Shown piece after piece: positions 1 to 10,095 of a stretch of 64,000 nt of DNA. Below the pieces are notes generated by a model. The model was given only the letters and a program-made list of their open reading frames with translations, searched no databases and was not told the origin of the DNA. Both the position numbers and the translations under genes were made by a program. Numbering within the stretch: the first letter of the stretch is position 1; the number at the start of each line of letters is the position of its first letter. The DNA is taken from assembly GCA_922989275.2 (NCBI GenBank), contig OV277864.1, positions 47,305,550 to 47,369,549 on the forward strand. The letters run 5' to 3'. The DNA is from Gari tellinella (Eukaryota > Mollusca > Bivalvia > Cardiida > Psammobiidae).

Positions 1-178
1 TTTGCAAACAGTTTGTATCCTGATCAGACGCCGCGTAACGCGGCGTCTGATCAGGATCCAAACTGTTTAACACTCATTTCAATATTTCTTAAGTCCAAGT
101 ACTTACAATTTGAATTCGAGAAATTAAAGCAGACGATAATTATTAAAATTTGATGACGTCATGGCAGTGAAGGGGTTA
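1..178 (-). mobile_element. TTAA MITE, family B, cut by window start
   Basis: Only the right part is present. It opens with a complete type-1 hairpin (about 4-68; apex GCCGCGTAACGCGGC), runs through the family-typical GCAGACGATAATT and GATGACGTCATGGCAG blocks and ends GGCAGTGAAGGGG followed by TTAA at 175-178. A GGCAGTGAAGGGG end beside TTAA is typical of piggyBac-type ends. No coding capacity. Confidence 0.8.
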
Positions 179-410
179 AAGATCATCATTTATGTTTTCA
201 ATCTACAATGTGGGATATCGTCTTACATGTTTTAATTAATTTTATATCCGATTTCTTTGTCGATAAAAACTAGAGTCCCAGCTGCCCACAAAAAGACATG
301 AGTATTGCTAGGCAACGTTCAAATAATTCCTGTTTTGCCTTCACAGCGCGGATAATTGTGCTTCATGTTTTGGAACGTTTACAAGTTAATGATGGGAGAA
401 AACATATATT

Positions 411-599
411 CAGGGCTCCAGATAAGGAGTAAACTGTACAAATCTAACATTTTGTACTTTTTTATCATCAAATCCTAAGGAATTACTACTCATTAGAATC
501 GTCTCTTCGAGGCGATTCTAACGAGTAGTGACACCATAGGGTTTAAAGCAGAAATAAAAGATTTTAGTTTTTGAAATACCCTCCTTATCTAGAACCCTG
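411..599. mobile_element. Short TIR element, family P, with 5-bp TSD
   Basis: Imperfect ~20-bp terminal inverted repeats: left CAGGGCTCCAGATAAGGAG, right the complement of CAGGGTTCTAGATAAGGAG. The element is flanked by ATATT at 406-410 and 600-604, read as a target-site duplication. An internal inverted repeat at 487-527 (arms based on TTAGAATCG) lies near the centre. The CAGGG end resembles hAT elements, but a 5-bp duplication is not the usual 8 bp, so the superfamily is open. Single copy in this window. Confidence 0.7.
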
Positions 600-838
600 A
601 TATTCATTTATTTATTTACACAACCGCATATACGTCAAGCACATATGCCGATCGCATTGAATGTACCGACTTCAAATGGACAATGCCAATTTCCAATTTA
701 GTCTAGTTCTCTTTAAACCGTAAAGGGTTGTTGTTGTCAATGTATTGAAAAACGACAAACAATGCAGACCCTAATTTGAGGGATTCTTTGATCGATCTTT
801 GTTTTCAGTTTGCATTGGACAAGGGTATTCTACACATA

Positions 839-1044
839 CAGTAAAACCTCGCTATTGCGACCACTAAAACGAAGGCTAATTGATTGTTTAATAGACAGCT
901 GACAGCTTAAAGAAAGGTGGCAGTGAAACAGAAAGCTCTTGTAGAAGCTTTCTGTTTCACTGTCACCTTGCTTTAAGCGGCCACCTATCGTATACACCCT
1001 AATAATTAACATAATTTAGTGGTCGTAATAGAGAGGTTTTACTG
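839..1044. mobile_element. TA MITE, family C (pogo-like), 206 bp
   Basis: Ends CAGTAAAACCTCGCTATTG and its complement, flanked by TA. A CAGT start with TA duplication is the Tc1/mariner-pogo signature. The centre is a long type-2-like hairpin (about 898-980) with arms containing GTGAAACAGAAAGCT. It has exactly the same length as the copies at 5031 and 19847. Confidence 0.85.
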
Positions 1045-1089
1045 TATATACCGTTTTCAGAGAACGCATATACATTTTGGACTCAAATA

Positions 1090-1306
1090 CAGTGGAGAAG
1101 ACATTATGTTTCCCGTTTAAACACAAGCGAAATGCACATGCATTGTTATGAGATGTAGACAATGACAACGTTTTGACAATTCTGACTTTTTTATTTGAAT
1201 CTGAGTGGCAAACAGTTGGGCGTCTGATCTTGCTCCAAATTGAGTACACTGGAACTTATCGTTTTATAATAAACGCGTTTATTGGGAAAGACTAACGTCT
1301 TCTCTG
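1090..1306 (-). mobile_element. TA MITE, family A, one hairpin arm lost
   Basis: Starts CAGTGGAGAAGACATTATG and ends with the degenerate complement ...GTCTTCTCTG. Internal blocks match family A. The central hairpin is reduced: CAAACAGTT joins directly to GGGCGTCTGATC, so the left arm and apex are missing. Confidence 0.75.
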
Positions 1307-1497
1307 TAAGAATATATTAACAGCAAAAGCAATGCGCAGTCATGTCCTACACTTTACTGCAGCACGATTGCGTTCCATCATTGAAATAACTTTTTGCAAT
1401 TTTCCGCCACATTATCTGTTAACAAAGCGCAAGTTCCTCATCAATCTGTGAAAACATTGCAAATGGCCGCTTTAGAAACATAGTTGACAAATACTCG

Positions 1498-1743
1498 AAT
1501 TGATTTGATTTGATTTGTTTTGATTTTACGTCGCTTTCAACAGTATTTCAGTCATATCGCTACGTCCAGCTAATTATAGGTGGAGGAAGACCCCTGAGGT
1601 CCTTTATGCACTGTTTCAGGCACCAATCGGCAACTGGGTAGAACCACCGACCTTCCGCAAGCCAGCTGGAAGGCTTCCCCACATGAAAAATCCGAACGAC
1701 CCTACTGGGATTCGAACTCACAGCGGTGAGGAGCTTATTGATG
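1498..1743 (-). mobile_element. tRNA-derived SINE with intact TSD
   Basis: On the minus strand it begins near GAGTTCGAATCCCAG, a good pol III box B, followed by a body (GGAAGGTCGGTGGTTCTACC, then GGGGTCTTCCTCCACC) and a 3' tail of CAAAT repeats (plus strand 1501-1525). A 13-bp direct repeat TACTCGAATTGAT lies on both sides (1492-1504 and 1744-1756), which shows target-primed insertion. The body resembles mollusc SINE cores. I do not assign a named superfamily. The 5' box A part looks truncated. Confidence 0.8.
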
Positions 1744-2009
1744 TACTCGAATTGATAATAAGTTTTTTTTGTTTTATTGCCATCACAAGAACGCTAATAA
1801 TGGCGAGGAATTTCAAAGGTGTCTGACAAAAGGAATGTCTCAATAATCCAACACTTTATATTTTTCATACTAAAACGTTTGTGTTAAAGTAACTGTGTGT
1901 CAATGATATTTTAATAAAACATCAAAATACAATATAGAATATACATGTGCATTTATATTTATCTCTTTTATTACTAGTTATTGTATTATCATAATAACGT
2001 TTTTGCCAC

Positions 2010-2054
2010 TGTAGCTAAGCACAAACATAGTAAGTATACATGTGCTTAGCTACA
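2010..2054. repeat. Short perfect inverted repeat
   Basis: TGTAGCTAAGCACA at 2010-2023 is mirrored by TGTGCTTAGCTACA at 2041-2054 around a 17-nt loop. Its function is unknown. It may be the core of a decayed MITE. Confidence 0.6.
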
Positions 2055-2090
2055 GGGGCGAACACGTCATTCTTATCCCAAGTACGCGTA

Positions 2091-2177
2091 CAGTGCCCCT
2101 CCCTGTAACAACTCCCTCCGAACAACACACACGATTCATGTCTCCCATTGGGTGCTTTTGTATAGAGAGGGAGCACT
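2091..2177 (-). mobile_element. Family D fragment (one terminus)
   Basis: Matches the terminal ~85 bp of family D in reverse: CTCCCTCCGAACAACACAC, then GTCTCCCATTGGGTG, ending GAGAGGGAGCACT. The rest of the element is absent. Confidence 0.65.
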
Positions 2178-2620
2178 AAGTATGATTAAACCCTTCCTAT
2201 TCCACGTCTTCCTTCACTGTTCATTAACCCGTAAACGAACACTGCCTTTCTCGCTGTACCAATGCATTCAACTATTTGAGGTTCAGTAATCGGCTCAGGT
2301 GTTCAGATGTCTAATTCCTCTTCTGAATACCAAAAAAGGAACTTCTGATATTTCATCTGAATATAGATGTACCAAATTAAAACCCGACCTTATATCTGGA
2401 AAAACCTCAAGAGTTTTTACTTCGTGGTATCACAGCCATGACGCCATCTACTATGAACAATTAAAGTGTGCTTTGTTTCTCAAAGTACGGTTATATACCA
2501 TTTGGATGAAGAAACATCGAAATGAGGGTTGAACAGTTTGGATGATGGTCAAACGACGAGCTTATCGTCGACTGAGCAGAACCAATAACGGTTGTAAATG
2601 CCAGTACACTATAAGTTATT
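2178..2620. other. No recognisable feature
   Basis: About 440 bp without a hairpin, a TIR or a convincing coding frame. One 77-codon open frame (2299-2532, plus) shows no recognisable motif. Confidence 0.4.
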
Positions 2621-2905
2621 CAGCGTCCCCTCTCTACAACGACACCAAATTGGAGACAAACATTATGTGCGTAGTTCGGAGGGAGTCGTTATAGGGAGGG
2701 AAATTGGTTAACATTTGCAAACAGCTTGAATCCAGATCAGCCGCCGCGTAACGCGGCGTCTGATCTGTATTCAAGCTGTTTTTCACTCGTCATTAAGATT
2801 TTTTTCTGTCAAAAAGTTTAACATGCAACAACAGACGATATTACTTTAGGCAGACGATATTACAGCAGTAAAACCTTTAGACATAAATGTTAAGGGAACT
2901 GCGGG
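2621..2905 (+). mobile_element. TA MITE, family D, 3' truncated
   Basis: Starts CAGCGTCCCCTCTCTACAAC and contains the block GTTCGGAGGGAGTCGTTATA, then a TTAAC followed by a type-1 hairpin (about 2713-2782; GAATCC variant, apex GCCGCGTAACGCGGC). After the GCAGACGATATTACAGCAG block the match fades near 2905, so the terminal GGGAGCACTG is missing. Confidence 0.75.
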
Positions 2906-2982
2906 TGTATCCTTCCCTATCTGTTCATAACTTATATGAGAAACACAATAAACAATCCCCGTTACAAGAGCAAAGTCATACA

Positions 2983-3229
2983 CGGTGGAAACAACGTTAT
3001 TCTTTCCCAATAAACGCGGATACGCTTAATCTATTATTTCCAATGCAAACAGTTTGGAGCCAGATCAGACGCCGGGTATCCCGGCGTCTGATCAGGCTCC
3101 AAACTGTTTGCCGTCAAGGTTAAAATCAACATTCAGAGTTGTCAAAAATGTGCCATTTTCTACAATTTAGTGCGCTGTGTTTGCGTTTCGTTTGCGTTTA
3201 ACGGAAAAGAATAACGTTTTCCCTACTGT
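2983..3229 (+). mobile_element. TA MITE, family A
   Basis: Diverged full-length copy with ends CGGTGGAAACAACG and CGTTTTCCCTACTG. The type-1 hairpin is intact, with apex GCCGGGTATCCCGGC (3041-3110). Confidence 0.75.
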
Positions 3230-3281
3230 GGCTGGAACGTCAATCAGAGTTGCACTGATCGCAATGGTCATGTGTGCAATA

Positions 3282-3492
3282 CAGTGAAAACGTTATTCTT
3301 TCCGAACCAGTGTGTTAAATGCTAAAACAACCATTTCAATTGCAAACAGTTTGTAATCAAATCAGACGCCAAAGAAGCCGGCGTCCGATCTAGCTATAAA
3401 TTGTAATATTGTCAACACATTGTGGATTTCTTAATTGTATTGCAATGTGTTTGCCTTTCGAATTCAAGCAGGAAAGAATAATTCAACATCTG
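3282..3492 (+). mobile_element. TA MITE, family A, diverged
   Basis: Starts CAGTGAAAACGTTATTC. The hairpin is decayed on both arms (AAAGAAGCCGGCG apex). It ends CATCTG and abuts the next copy across a shared TA (3493-3494). Confidence 0.65.
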
Positions 3493-3494
3493 TA

Positions 3495-3740
3495 CAGTGG
3501 AGAATCTGTTATTCTTTCCCAATAAACGCGTTTACGCTAAAACTATTATTTGCAGTGCAAACAGTTTGGAGCCAGATCAGACACCGTGTAACCCGGCGTC
3601 TGATCAGGCTCCAAACTGTTTTCCACCAAGATAAACATGACATATCAGAATTGTCCAAAAGTTGTGCTTTTCTACGTTTTAGTGCTTTGCGTTTGCGTAC
3701 GTTTGCGTTTAAACGGGAAAGAATAACAGATTCTCCACTG
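3495..3740 (+). mobile_element. TA MITE, family A, 246 bp, young
   Basis: Ends CAGTGGAGAATCTGTTATTC and its complement, flanked by TA. Order: TIR, ACGCGTTTACGCTAAAAC block, type-1 hairpin (GGAGCC variant), CCACCAAGATAAACATGA block, repeated TTTGCGT motifs, TIR. CAGT ends with a TA duplication point to a Tc1/mariner transposase acting in trans. An open frame crosses the whole element, but I read it as incidental. Confidence 0.9.
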
Positions 3741-3768
3741 TAACAATGTTCTAGTTTTGCATGTCCTA

Positions 3769-4266
3769 CAGTGAAGAAGTTATTCTTTTCCGAATGAACG
3801 CAAATGAAACGCATACGCATTGCAATAAAATGCAGAAAATGTAACTATTAAATTTAATTTTCTAAAGATTCATATTTATTAATCTACAGTGGAGAATCTG
3901 TTATTCTTTCCCGTTTAAACGCAAACGTACGCAAACGCAAAACACTAAAACGTAGAAAAGTACAACTTTTTGACAATTCTGATAATTCATCTTTATCTTG
4001 GTGGCAAACAGTTTGGAGCCTGATCAGACGCCGGTTTACCCGGCGTCTGATCTGGCTCCAAACTGTTTGCACTGCAAATAATAGTTTTAGCGTAAACGCG
4101 TTTATTGGGAAAGAATAACGTTTTCTCCACTGTAAGTGGCAATTAGTTTGGGCTTGATTGGACACAGGGCTACCTGGTGTCTAACCGGGCACCAAACTGC
4201 TTGCAATGTAAACAATAAATTTAGCATAATTGCGTTAAATGGTAACAAGTAACGTCTTTTCCACTG
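3769..4266 (-). mobile_element. Older family A copy split by a nested A
   Basis: Left part 3769-3884 (CAGTGAAGAAGTTATTC...AATC) and right part 4135-4266 (AGTGGCAATTAGTTTGGG...TTTTCCACTG) join into one ordinary family-A copy when 3887-4132 and one TA are removed. Its hairpin is decayed. Confidence 0.85.
3887..4132 (-). mobile_element. TA MITE, family A, 246 bp, nested
   Basis: Full-length copy inserted into the TA of an older A copy. TA is present at 3885-3886 and 4133-4134, directly showing the target duplication. Hairpin intact with apex GCCGGTTTACCCGGC. Confidence 0.92.
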
Positions 4267-4325
4267 CATATGCTGACTTTGCGTTTATCTCAATTTAAAA
4301 GGGAAATGATAACTTTTTCACAGTA
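4267..4325 (+). mobile_element. Family A terminal fragment
   Basis: About 55 bp resembling the TTTGCGTTT..AAACGGGAAAGAATAAC..CACTG end of family A. No partner end is seen. Confidence 0.4.
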
Positions 4326-4455
4326 ACACAATTCTAGTATCCCACATCCTAATTCCTCCTTCCTCTGAGATTTTGCATTTCGTTCCTATCACGTGCAATA
4401 TTACACTGCCATATCTGTTCGACACTCTCTCAAACACGCACGACAATCTTGAATT

Positions 4456-4633
4456 CATTTGCAAACAAGTTTATTCAAAACCATACACCGAGTAACTCGG
4501 CTTCTAATCAGGATCAAAACTGTTTGGCACTCGTGTCTCTGATTTCCCAATCAAAATGAAAAATGTTTTAGTTCTAAGAAGACATACAAATCTCCAACTA
4601 CAGCAGATACTACTTCGATATGGAAAGGGTTAA
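4456..4633 (-). mobile_element. Decayed TTAA MITE (B-like)
   Basis: A weakened type-1 hairpin (about 4460-4532, with CGAGTAACTCGG apex) is followed by a stretch ending GGAAAGGGTTAA. The left end is not resolved. Confidence 0.5.
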
Positions 4634-4785
4634 TAAATGAGCTCGAACTGCAACCCAATTTGTTTTAGCAAATCAAGTTTTTTTATCCAATGCAATTTGT
4701 CTACTGAATTGAAAATTTGCAAATGTTGACGTCCAATGTGATAATTATTAATACACGTTTTTTTCTGCAGTTATAATAAGCAGTG

Positions 4786-4973
4786 CAGTGGAGAAGCCCA
4801 AAGTCTTTTTCAATAAACGCATTTGTCTAAAACAATTACTTCAAAGGCAAATGTTTTGGAGCTACATGTAGATTAGATTCCAGGTAACCCTGAGCCTGAT
4901 CAAGCTCTGATATGTTAGTTTTTTACTCAAATAGAAATAAATCGTCATGTTGTCCAACATGTTGTCTTTTATA
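4786..4973 (+). mobile_element. Family A copy, decayed
   Basis: Starts CAGTGGAGAAGCCCAAAG, keeps the AATAAACGCATTTG..CTAAAAC block and GTTTTGGAGC, but the hairpin is reduced and the right end is diverged. Confidence 0.55.
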
Positions 4974-5413
4974 TAATGGAGAATATGGTTTTCTTTCCCA
5001 AGACACACTTTTATGCTGAAATTTTAACTACAGTAAAACCTCGCTATTACGACCACTAAAACGAAAGCTAATTGAGTGTATAATAGACAGGTGACAGCTT
5101 AAAGCAAGGTGACAGTGAAACAGAAAGCTCCTAAAGGAGCTTTCTGTTTCACTGACACCTTGCTTTAAGCGGTCACCAATCGTAAACATCCTAATAATCA
5201 ACATAATTTAGTGGTCGTAATAGCGAGGTTTTATTGTATTATATGTACCAACAGTATAGAGCCAGATCAGACACCGGGTAATATCTATAATAACTGTGTG
5301 TCACTAAGATTTAATAAATTATCTGAAGTGTCAAAAATGGCATTTTCTACATGTTATTGAATGCGTTTGCGAATCGTTTGGTTTAAACGGAGAGAATAAC
5401 AACCCCCTCATTG
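4974..5413 (+). mobile_element. Family A copy split by nested C
   Basis: 4974-5030 carries the left TIR and GCTGAAATTTTAACTA. 5239-5413 continues TTATATGTACCAACAGTATAGAGCC and ends CCTCATTG. Removing the C element and one TA restores the family-A order. The hairpin right arm is decayed. Confidence 0.75.
5031..5236. mobile_element. TA MITE, family C, 206 bp, nested in A
   Basis: Ends CAGTAAAACCTCGCTATTAC and its complement ...GCGAGGTTTTATTG, flanked by TA (5029-5030, 5237-5238). The central hairpin, about 5092-5173, contains AAAGCTCCTAAAGGAGCTTT at its apex with long arms (GCAAGGTGACAGTGAAACAG). It is inserted in an older family A copy. Confidence 0.9.
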
Positions 5414-5465
5414 TAGCAGAATAAGGTTAGAGGTTATACATGATGTATTTTACTAGATGTCTATA

Positions 5466-5708
5466 CATTGAAAACGACTTTATTCTATCCCGTTTAAACG
5501 CAAACAAAACGCACTGTAATAAAATACTGAACATTTATCCTTTTTTATATTTCTAACGATTTTTTTTTAAATCTGAGAGGCAAACAGTTCGGAGCCTGAT
5601 CAGACGCCGGATGACCCGGCGTCTGATCTGGCTCCAAACTGTTTGCAGAAATCATAAGGTTTTTAGCATAAACGATTTTATTAGGAAAGAATAACGTCTT
5701 TACAAGTG
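5466..5708 (-). mobile_element. TA MITE, family A
   Basis: Diverged full-length copy: CATTGAAAACGACTTTATTC start, intact type-1 hairpin (about 5581-5645; GCCGGATGACCCGGC apex), ACGTCTTTACAAGTG end. Confidence 0.75.
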
Positions 5709-5894
5709 TAGCAGAGTAACAATAGAGAGAGGTTATATTGCTACTGTGTGTCTTTAACCGAGATTTGCTTGCTAGAGGTCATGCAAACATGTTTCATGGA
5801 TGAATCGGAATTTGACATCACGTATGGGCATCAAATATAAGTCATATCGTGAGGAACTAGGTCATCAGACACACTTTATAGAAAACAATTGCTT

Positions 5895-6366
5895 CAGTGG
5901 AGAGGACATAATACTTTCCAATTGAACGTATTTATGCTAAAACAATGATATCCATTGCTACAGTGGAGAATCTGTTATTCTTTCCCAATAAACGCGTTTA
6001 CGCTAAAACGTTTATTTTCTCTGCAAACAGTTTGGAGCCAGATCAGACGCCGGGTAACCCGGCGTCTGATCAGGCTCCAAACTGTTTGCCACCAAGATAA
6101 AGATGAATTATCAGAATTGTCAAAAAGTTGTACTTTTTTACGTTTTAGTGTTTTGCGTTTGCGTACGTTTGCGTTTAAACGGGAAAGAATAACAGATTCT
6201 CCATTGTAGCAGTTTGAGTCAGATCAGACTCCAAATTGATTGCCACTCAGATTTAAAAAAAAAATTTAGTCAGATTATTCAACAAGTTGTCATTTTCTAA
6301 GTGTTACTGCAATGTTTTTTGCGTTTTGTTTGCGTTTAAACGGGAACGAATAACGTTGTTATACTG
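5895..6366 (+). mobile_element. Older family A copy split by a nested A
   Basis: Left part 5895-5960 ends TATCCATTGCTA. Right part 6209-6366 begins GCAGTTTGAGTCAGATC and ends ACGTTGTTATACTG. The break lies just before the hairpin. The outer hairpin has lost its apex and most of one arm. Confidence 0.8.
5961..6206 (+). mobile_element. TA MITE, family A, 246 bp, nested
   Basis: Full-length, near-consensus copy in the TA of an older A copy, with TA on both sides (5959-5960, 6207-6208). Intact hairpin with GCCGGGTAACCCGGC apex. Confidence 0.92.
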
Positions 6367-6428
6367 TATAAATAATTTAATTTGCAGATATTATATGAGA
6401 ATAAGAACAGAATAAGAATACTTTGATA

Positions 6429-7828
6429 CAGTGGTAAATACGCTATTCCTACCCATTTACGCGTTTATCTATGCGTAAGAAACGCATAGTGAACGGTTAA
6501 CGAACGCTTAATGAACGCTTAACGAACGGTTAAGGCCTAACGATTTGAACGCGTTTAAACGCGTTAATAAACGGTGATACCCGAGATGCTGCGATTGGGG
6601 CGTCCGCTTTCCGTTTCACGCGGAGATTTCGGATCTTATCGATGATAGCCGTTTTAGAAAAATCCGAATGAAACGGGTTTATCAAAAACAAGAATCGATT
6701 TGCCACTGGAGCATTTTCGCGATAAAACTCATATTGTAATGCGATTTTTGAAAACATTTTCTGTAAATGAGACGCCTCTTATCAGGATCTAAACTGGTTT
6801 CGCTTATAGAATTTATATAAATATAGACAGTTTGGATATCGATCATAATGCTGAGTGACTCGGCGTTTCATCGAGATTATTTCTGTTTGATATGTATTAG
6901 AATAATTCCTTCCATTTTGAAGTCTATTCAAACGGTTTGAATCCAGATCAAACGCCTGGCTGTATAGATCGGCATAGCATCAGGATCCAAACTGACAGCT
7001 TTGAATAAACCCAATTACTTTTCATAATAGTTAACACTATCGATTTAGATGTAGATGGGACGCCGAGTAGTTCAGTTCTTATGTTTTACAGCTAAGAATG
7101 AAGCATACGGTCTTGATTTCATTTTTACAGTTTGGCTCTAGATGAAATGCCGAGTTACGGGAGTCTCGTCCATATTCAAACTATACAGATATCTTTTACT
7201 TTGATGAGAGAGTATAATAACTGACACATACTCGCATATAAGATTTGGTTTATTTGGTTGATATTCCAATCAACCCCAATGGGGCATTAGGATACTTACT
7301 TTGATAAGCCGCAGTTAAATTACCCCCCTGTCCGGCTTGTGACGCAACAGTGTTAGTGGCTAGCCCTGCATGCCACATGTGGCATTTGGGAATTCCGCAT
7401 GTTCATAGTAATAGTAATAAACACAATTTACATAATCCTTTTTAAACCGTATCCTTTATATGGGAAAATAAAGGTATATTCATAAAACTCTCACAGGATA
7501 ACCTTTCTTCTTAAAGAAAATGATTTCATAAAATTTTGTAAGATTATATTTACTCCACAGTAACGATATTTACTAAATTCTTAAGTATGATAAGAGCGGC
7601 CCGCAAGTCATACATGGATTACCTCCCTTTCTCCATGATTACCCACCCCCCCCCCCCTTTCATCCGGGCTCTTTTAAACGCGTTTAAACGCGTTAAGAAA
7701 CGCGTTAAGAAAACGGTAGTAAACGCGTTAAACGAAACGGGTAACGAACGCTTAACGAACGCTTAGCGAACGCGTAAGAAACGCGTAAGAAACGCGTAAA
7801 GTGGGTAGGAATAGCGTATTTACCACTG
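6429..7828. mobile_element. 1.4-kb TIR element, family N
   Basis: Matching ends CAGTGGTAAATACGCTATTC (6429) and its complement (to 7828), flanked by TA. The subterminal zones on both sides hold variants of AACGCGTTTAAACGCGTTAA and GAACGCTTAACGAACGCTTA, which could be transposase-binding repeats. The interior (6770-7190) is a row of decayed hairpins. A poly-C run lies at about 7646-7658. No transposase frame is visible. Tc1/mariner-like by its ends. The first bases (CAGTGG) recall family A, but the rest of the TIR differs. Confidence 0.8.
6770..7190. repeat. Row of decayed type-1 hairpins
   Basis: Within element N, four or five degenerate units follow each other, each with an ACAGTTTGG-like left arm, a GCCGAGT..ACTCGGCG-like centre and a TCAAACTG-like right arm (about 6772-6800, 6826-6893, 6935-6992, 7040-7095, 7125-7187). 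None is perfect. They look like old insertions or duplications of the hairpin module. Confidence 0.5.
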
Positions 7829-8520
7829 TAGAAACTATTATGAATTATATCCCTTCGATAGCAAAAAGAACTCAAATGTATTTTATATATGTTGTGCTAT
7901 TTTATCATTACAAAACTTAGTAAATAAATGTTTGTATGTCTATGCCGATAAACATAATATTTTGTATGTATGCAATATAAGAAACTATGTTAGCATAAAC
8001 ATAAACGATTGATATAAAATGGATAAACGAAATATGGCTGTAAAGCATCGTTCATACCTTTATAAGCCTGACCGTTGATAACTTTGGGTGTCCATTGGAT
8101 AAGGAACTTTTAGCACCTAGCTGGGGCATTCACATGCAAATACAAAAACGTCGGATAGACATGTGAACATGTGAAAACATAAGCATATGGATAGTTTTTA
8201 TGACCGACGGTACACCTAAGCAGAAACAAATACAACAACTGGATTTCAAGCAAATTGATAACCCTTGTAAAAACCTAGAAATAATATAATATAATATAAT
8301 ATAGGCACCCAATATGGCTCATATGGGGTCTTCACGAGACCTCAACTGACCAATGGAATGACACAATTTAGTGAGAGGTAAGACAAAATTCTATACATGT
8401 ATTAAATTTTCTGTCCTATCAATGACCGCTTATTGTGGGTTTTAAATATTATTTCATTCCAATATCGACAAAGCCAAACTCTATGACGAGATACCTATAC
8501 TGCCACTTAGTTCTAACATA
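7829..8520. other. No gene; short ATAAT repeat
   Basis: Nothing coding is recognised. A short TAATA run lies at about 8284-8304. Confidence 0.4.
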
Positions 8521-8735
8521 CAGTATGGTGAACGCTATCATTTTCCAATAAAAGCGTATGTGACGAAACAGCTAGTTCCAATGCGTTCAGAGCGAGTTCA
8601 ATATTGCTGATGCTTGTTTACCCGGCCTTAAAAGGCTTTAACTGTTTGCCACTTAGATTAGAGTATTGTTATAATCTCCATAAAGAAGATTATATACGTT
8701 TTTTTGCTTTTGTTTGCATGAAGTTTGATTCAACC
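8521..8735 (+). mobile_element. Family A copy, decayed
   Basis: CAGTATGGTGAACGCTATC start, then CCAATAAAAGCGTATG, a wrecked hairpin and the CTGTTTGCCACTTAGATTA block. The right TIR is not recognisable. Confidence 0.5.
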
Positions 8736-8799
8736 CATTACCAATAAATACACCTTTTTGTATAGCATGCTTTAACATTAGTTATCCGCTGAAGAACAT

Positions 8800-9005
8800 A
8801 ATTCTACTTTATGAAGTCCTGAACAAGTATACACCAAAAGAAATCTTAAAGAGATAGCTAAGACATCTTTGTCTTAGATTGTAGTTTAGAGCAGGCTGAA
8901 CGTATAGCAGACTATGCCTTAATGCGCATTTTTTTTTACTTTCAATCTGTTTTAAGAGTTCACTTGTCTTAAAAACTCGAAACAGGCTATGGAACAACGG
9001 GTTAA
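8800..9005 (-). mobile_element. TTAA MITE, family F, decayed
   Basis: Contains TTTAGAGCAGGCTGAACG..CAGACTATGCCTTAATGCGC..TTTACTTTCAATCTGTTTTA, a weakened type-2 hairpin (8891-8956). It ends CAGGCTATGGAACAACGGGTTAA. The left end is not resolved. Confidence 0.6.
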
Positions 9006-9137
9006 AGAACGGGGAGACTAACATTTTTCTCTCTGTATCCCAGAATAGGCTTTGCAATCCGATTATGTTGCTATTGATGTTTTCCATAATAGTTCGATTA
9101 GTTATAACAACTTCTATGAGCGGAATACTTGAGCTTA

Positions 9138-9358
9138 CAGTGGAGAATGTGTTATTCTTTCCCAATAAACGCGTTTACGCTAAAACTATTATTTGCAGTG
9201 CAAACGGTTTGGAGCGTCTGATCAGGCTCCAAACTGTTTGCCACCAAGATAAACATGAAATATCCGAATTGTCCAAAAGTTGTTCTTTTCTACGTTTTAG
9301 TGCTTTGCGTTTGCGTACGTTTGCGTTTAAACGTGAAAGAATAACAGATTCTCCACTG
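9138..9358 (+). mobile_element. TA MITE, family A, 221 bp, hairpin half deleted
   Basis: Identical in plan to the 246-bp copies but 25 bp shorter. The left arm stops at GGTTTGGAGC and joins GTCTGATCAGGCTCC, so most of the left arm and the apex are gone. Both TIRs and TA flanks are intact. A single clean deletion accounts for the length. Confidence 0.88.
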
Positions 9359-9450
9359 TAATTGTTGTCTGTAAGGACGTCATTTTTATAGATTTATAGG
9401 TTTTCGACAAGGTGTGCCAGCTATAGGGAAAATACATTATGCTATTTCTT

Positions 9451-9702
9451 TTAACACATTACCCCATGGTCTGTTTCTAGTATTGAAGATAAGTGGCCAA
9501 TTAAAGCAGGTTGAAAGTAAAGCTGAATGCTCCTTAAAGGCGCATTCTGCTTTACTTTTAGCCTGCTTTAAGCTACCATCTGCTAGAATATAGAAACATT
9601 TCTTATGGCGCATATTCATGACTGGATAAATTTGAACTATTTTCGTCAGTGGAGGAATAAATTAAAGGCGTAAAATGGCGTAATTATGGGATAATGGGTT
9701 TA
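9451..9702 (+). mobile_element. TTAA MITE, family F, 252 bp
   Basis: TTAA at both ends (9451-9454, 9699-9702) with ends ACACATTACCCCATGG..ATAATGGG, piggyBac-like. The type-2 hairpin at about 9502-9573 (AAAGCAGGTTGAAAGTAAAG arm) is slightly imperfect. Confidence 0.8.
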
Positions 9703-9783
9703 ACGAAACACAATGGCAATAAAACGAAGAAAAGACAGTTTCTTGGAAATTCTGACTATTTCATTTCCTTTAAGTAGTAAGCA

Positions 9784-10050
9784 GTTTTAAACGCAAAACG
9801 AAACGCAAACGCATTGCAATAAATCGTACAAGATGAAAACTTGTTGACAATTCTGATTATTTATTTTAATCTTAGTGGCAAACCGTTTGAAGCCTGATCA
9901 GACTCCGGGTTACACGACAACTGGTCTGGCTCCAAACCGTTTTCAATAGAAATAATAGTTTCAGCGTAAATGCGATTGTTTGGAAAGAATAACGTCTATT
10001 TCACTGTAAGCACAAACGCGTTAATTGGGAAAAAACTTTTCTCCATTTTA
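9784..10050 (-). mobile_element. Family A remnants
   Basis: A left-truncated copy (to 10006, ending ACGTCTATTTCACTG) with a decayed hairpin is followed across TA by another family-A 3' end (AAACGCGTTAATTGGG). Possibly another nested pair. Confidence 0.55.
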
Positions 10051-10095
10051 AAATTATATGACCGATGTATTTGAGCTAAATGATTGCCTTATGTA

